Source of the DNA: Thermosynechococcus sp. HN-54
GTDB lineage: Bacteria > Cyanobacteriota > Cyanobacteriia > Thermosynechococcales > Thermosynechococcaceae
NCBI RefSeq assembly: GCF_023650955.1
Contig: NZ_CP098039.1
Span: 1,302,001-1,366,000 of the forward strand
Length of the DNA: 64,000 nt
Direction: 5' to 3'
Position numbers and translations under genes: made by a program. Numbering within the stretch: position 1 is the first letter of the stretch; each line of letters starts with the position of its first letter. Positions 61,393 through 64,000 of the stretch are shown piece by piece. Below the pieces are notes generated by a model. That model made no database searches, was not told the DNA's origin, and was given only the letters and a program-made list of their open reading frames with translations.

Positions 61393-61890
61393 CTAGGCAC
61401 CAATAACATACTTACGCCACTCTTGGTGAGTACCCGTGCGCACGTGCTTTGTGACTTCAAAGTATAGGCTACTAATGGGACGGCGCGGAGTTTGCCGGAG
61501 GGGCATATTGGCTTCTTTGGGGGTGCGATTCCCTTTCTTGACATTACAGCGCACACAGGCGGTCACAATATTTTCCCAAGTCTCACCTCCCCCTCGCGAT
61601 TTGGGAATGACATGATCAAGGGTGAGTTCATCGCCAGTATAGCCACAGTATTGGCAAGAATGGCCATCTCGATGCAGGATATTGCGGCGGGTGAGGGGAA
61701 TTTCTTTGTAGGGAGTGACAACGTAGTGGCGCAGGCGAATGACGGTTGGCAAGGGAAAATTGTTGTAAACCATCTTGCCGTTGTGCTCAACTTGCTCCGC
61801 CTTGCCCTTAATTAAAAGGACAACTGCCCGCTGCCAACTCGTAATATTGAGTGGTTCATAGGAGGCATTGAGTACCAGAACCTTTGCCAT
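61393..61890 (-). CDS. HNH endonuclease family protein
   Basis: 165 residues from MAKVLVLNASYEPLNITSW; the frame extends 20 codons upstream without family sequence. The HNH module is complete: CQYCGYTGDELTLDHVIPKSRGGGETWENIVTACVRCNVKKGNRTP, with two Cys pairs and the DH/N residues. A widespread cyanobacterial stand-alone HNH protein of unknown role. Confidence 0.88.
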   Translation of the reverse strand: MAKVLVLNASYEPLNITSWQRAVVLLIKGKAEQVEHNGKMVYNNFPLPTVIRLRHYVVTPYKEIPLTRRNILHRDGHSCQYCGYTGDELTLDHVIPKSRGGGETWENIVTACVRCNVKKGNRTPKEANMPLRQTPRRPISSLYFEVTKHVRTGTHQEWRKYVIGA

Positions 61891-62041
61891 ATTCGTTGAC
61901 ACGCGGCATTCTCTCAGATGGTAGCATATTCCCTGTGATTGGAGTAACACCAGCCAGGGTTTTTGCAGTTCCCACCATGTGCCCTAGGAGCCACCCCTAG
62001 GATCGTGATAGTCTGACGGAAGATTTTCATTTAGATTTTCA

Positions 62042-62581
62042 ATGGTCACTCGTTCTCTTGCGGCCTTGCTACAACCGGATTTAATTCTGGAAGGCACGAT
62101 TGAGCAGTTGCATCCCCGTCTGTTGCAGAAATATGATCTGCGCGGCATGGTTCTCGATGTGGATGATACCTTGCTCCCCACTTGGGACGCGGATCTGCCT
62201 CCCCAAATTCTCAGGTGGTTACTGGAGATCAAATGCCAAATGCCCATCTGGCTGGTGAGCAATAACTTGAACCACCGCCGCATTGAGCGCATTGCGCAAC
62301 AGGTTGACTTACCCTTTTTGATGGGGGCGGGCAAGCCCTCGCGTCGCAAGCTTCGCCAAGCGGTACAGGCCATGAATTTGCCTTACCATCAAATTGCAAT
62401 GGTGGGCGATCGCCTGTTTACGGATATTCTCGCGGGTAATCGCTTGGGGATGTTCACCATCTTGGTACAACCCGTGCTGGTCAAACGGGTTGACGGTAAG
62501 TCTTGGGTACGCAATGTGGAGTTCTGGCTGGCACGACAACTGGGAACGCCGCTAGAGATCGCGCCCTCCTCTGAAGGCTAG
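62042..62581 (+). CDS. YqeG-family HAD phosphatase
   Basis: 179 residues. The HAD nucleophile motif is [14 protein letters not shown], motif II is WLVSNN, the lysine is in [13 protein letters not shown], and the acidic motif is [23 protein letters not shown]. Close to Bacillus YqeG and yeast Gep4 phosphatidylglycerophosphatase, so a role in PG synthesis for thylakoids is plausible. Overlaps the convergent aroQ by 4 nt. Confidence 0.88.
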   Translation: MVTRSLAALLQPDLILEGTIEQLHPRLLQKYDLRGMVLDVDDTLLPTWDADLPPQILRWLLEIKCQMPIWLVSNNLNHRRIERIAQQVDLPFLMGAGKPSRRKLRQAVQAMNLPYHQIAMVGDRLFTDILAGNRLGMFTILVQPVLVKRVDGKSWVRNVEFWLARQLGTPLEIAPSSEG

Positions 62582-63030
62582 CCTTTGGCGTGTAAATAGT
62601 TCACCAATGCGCGCAGCCCTAAAAGATAACTGTCAGCACCAAAGCCGGCAATTTGACCGATCGCCACCGGGGCAATGTAGGAATGATGGCGAAAGGCCTC
62701 CCGCTGATGAATGTTACTCAGGTGAACTTCCACCGTTGGCAGGGCAACGGCAGCGATGGCATCCCGTAAGGCAACACTCGTATGGGTATAGGCGGCTGGA
62801 TTAATTAAAATGCCATGGGCACGTCCTATTGCCCCCTGAATGGCATCCACCAAGACTCCTTCGTGATTGGACTGGAGGCACTCGATGGTCACCCCTAACT
62901 CCTGCGCCAAGGCTGCCAAGGATTCATTAATACTCCCTAGGGTAACCACACCATAGATTCCCGGCTCCCGTTGTCCCAATAGGTTTAGGTTTGGGCCGTG
63001 AAGCACTAGAATATGAAAGGCCAAGCTCAA
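62578..63030 (-). CDS. aroQ: 3-Dehydroquinate dehydratase, type II
   Basis: Shikimate pathway. 150 residues, dodecameric flavodoxin-like fold in the family. [20 protein letters not shown] contains the catalytic Tyr and Asn/Arg residues, [12 protein letters not shown] follows, [17 protein letters not shown] and [17 protein letters not shown] complete the active site. Normal length. Confidence 0.95.
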   Translation of the reverse strand: MSLAFHILVLHGPNLNLLGQREPGIYGVVTLGSINESLAALAQELGVTIECLQSNHEGVLVDAIQGAIGRAHGILINPAAYTHTSVALRDAIAAVALPTVEVHLSNIHQREAFRHHSYIAPVAIGQIAGFGADSYLLGLRALVNYLHAKG

Positions 63031-63070
63031 CCTAACTGCTCAAGATTGCAATAACTCAATACTCATTGAA

Positions 63071-63199
63071 CTAACGGCGATCATGCACGGGAATCGGAAT
63101 CGGCTCCAGTTCAGGCGTGGGTTCGGCTCCGCCCAAAAGCTCCAAGAGTTTTTTCAACCACGATTTGAGGGTGTCAAGCAGGCTCTCTAGATAATCCAT
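63071..63199 (-). CDS. Small amphipathic-helix protein
   Basis: 42 residues from MDYLESLLDTLKSWLKKLLE, with AGGGAC just upstream; a longer frame to 63268 lacks credible sequence. One amphipathic helix is followed by a Pro/Glu-rich tail (PTPELEPIPIPVHDRR). Lies between aroQ and psb28, on the same strand. Unknown function. Confidence 0.5.
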   Translation of the reverse strand: MDYLESLLDTLKSWLKKLLELLGGAEPTPELEPIPIPVHDRR

Positions 63200-63323
63200 T
63201 GATGTCCCTACTGTATCGCTATAGAACTTAGGGATGCCCTTTCTCGTGCATAAAGACAAAAAAGGCATCGTAACTTTAAGCTAGCACAATCTTTCTGAAT
63301 CAGCACCCGATTAGTTGGGACTT

Positions 63324-63656
63324 CTAAGACTTTTGGAAGCCAAGGCCATGGCTCGCCGCATAGCGATCCATAAAGCGAATAAAGCGATCCCACTCTTGGG
63401 GGCTACGCATCGTGTAGGTGGCCTCAATGGCAACGGGTTGGCCGTTAATGAACTTGGCATTGACGTCACGGGTAACAATTTCGCCTTCTTCATCCACCAT
63501 GTACATTCCCGTGATCTCTAGATTGCCCTCTTGGACGATTTTCGGGTTATCGAAGTAAAACATGGCCTGACCGCTGCTGCCATCCCGAGCCCGCGTCAAA
63601 CGCACATCGGGCACCACTTCTTCATCAACGCCACGAATAAATTGAATTTCTGCCAT
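63324..63656 (-). CDS. psb28: Photosystem II assembly factor Psb28
   Basis: 110 residues. [35 protein letters not shown] and [35 protein letters not shown] are characteristic. Psb28 binds the cytosolic side of RC47-type PSII intermediates during assembly. Normal length; ATG start. Downstream of the truncated hydrolase on the same strand. Confidence 0.96.
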   Translation of the reverse strand: MAEIQFIRGVDEEVVPDVRLTRARDGSSGQAMFYFDNPKIVQEGNLEITGMYMVDEEGEIVTRDVNAKFINGQPVAIEATYTMRSPQEWDRFIRFMDRYAASHGLGFQKS

Positions 63657-63706
63657 TGCACCAACACTTCAATCCATATCTCTAGGATACCTGTATCGGG
63701 GACAGC

Positions 63707-64000
63707 TCAAACCAAGAAATCGCGCCGTAGGCTGTAAATGACCCATTCGGGCTGCTCCAGATGGGGTAAGACCCCTGCCTTGGGAATCACTTGAAACTGT
63801 TGCAGGCGATCGCGGGCAGTGGCATAGAGTCGCTCGCCAAGGGAAAGGGGGGTCAGCTTGGCCTTTTCTCCCCAAAGCATCATGGTGGGGATGCTCAACT
63901 GCGGCAAATAGTGGCTGAGATCAAACGAAAGATTGCCCTTAAGGGTGGCAAGGGCTGACCACTCGGCATTTGGGCGGCAGGCAGAGTCAAGGTACGCTTC
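63707..64000 (-). CDS. Alpha/beta hydrolase, C-terminal part (cut by window end)
   Basis: The reading frame is open to the last base of the window (upstream SFDLSHYLPQLSIPTMMLWG). WGEKAKLTP carries the acidic region and AGVLPHLEQPEWVI the likely catalytic His, a normal C-terminal end of the fold. About 97 codons are visible. Full identity needs the missing N-terminal part. Confidence 0.75.
   Translation of the reverse strand, partial: EAYLDSACRPNAEWSALATLKGNLSFDLSHYLPQLSIPTMMLWGEKAKLTPLSLGERLYATARDRLQQFQVIPKAGVLPHLEQPEWVIYSLRRDFLV

Overview
The window reads as chromosomal DNA of a thermophilic unicellular cyanobacterium close to Thermosynechococcus. Evidence: the cyanobacterial palindrome HIP1 (GCGATCGC) recurs throughout; there are cyanobacteria/plastid-type genes (psb28, gun4, ycf35 and ycf46 homologues, a pedR-like regulator, a carboxysome-type shell protein, an NtcA box before glnA); the genes are dense, on both strands, and frequently overlap by 4 to 50 nt. 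The genus is inferred from sequence familiarity, not from a search. No rRNA, tRNA or CRISPR array was recognised.

Layout. 1-9.6 kb: recN tail, a small HTH protein, hisS, a sirohydrochlorin chelatase, csaB, the heme A pathway pair ctaA-ctaB behind a structured leader, an alpha/beta hydrolase, an SDR and a CPBP protease. 9.9-11.1 kb: an AT-rich broken membrane-protein gene. 11.2-18.4 kb: ppa, an amino-acid ABC ATPase, topA, a radical SAM protein, a Nudix-like protein and a DNA methyltransferase. 18.4-24.3 kb (minus strand): ycf35, ycf46, an RHH/zinc protein, fmt and RNase R. 24.5-34.7 kb: acpP-fabF, tkt, a run of small conserved cyanobacterial proteins, an Orn/Lys/Arg decarboxylase, pedR-like, a pentapeptide protein, a GNAT protein and nrdR.

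34.7-37.2 kb is an AT-rich, HIP1-free accessory patch. It carries a complete 1,089-bp IS4-family element with 13-bp terminal inverted repeats and a 9-bp target duplication. The element splits a small gene whose two halves rejoin in frame to 108 codons. 37.2-47.9 kb: a PAS-GGDEF-EAL protein, UPF0114, leuB, a second pentapeptide protein, DUF3352, cofH, a BMC shell protein with an unusual pore loop, a CpxP-like protein, gun4, an rfaE2-like gene and a livH-type permease. 48.2-54.6 kb: two GT4 glycosyltransferases, a structured intergenic segment, DUF2085, glnA with NtcA box and terminator, then cysK with an Rrf2 regulator. 54.8-64 kb: tsaD, a metal ABC permease, ispE, a group 2 sigma factor, a full-length but decayed mrr restriction gene, an unknown partner gene, a Crp-family regulator, an HNH nuclease, a YqeG phosphatase, aroQ, psb28 and a truncated hydrolase.

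Most of the window is core metabolism: nitrogen and sulfur assimilation (glnA, cysK), fatty-acid initiation (acpP, fabF), the pentose cycle (tkt), isoprenoids (ispE), respiratory heme (ctaAB) and regulation of photosynthesis. Accessory signals concentrate at 9.9-11.1, 34.7-37.2 and 59.0-60.4 kb. I did not find a convincing new defence or mobile system. The best leads are the IS-split gene, the decayed mrr locus and its partner, the structured RNA-like segment at 50.75-50.87 kb, the BMC protein, and the methyltransferase/Nudix-like pair.
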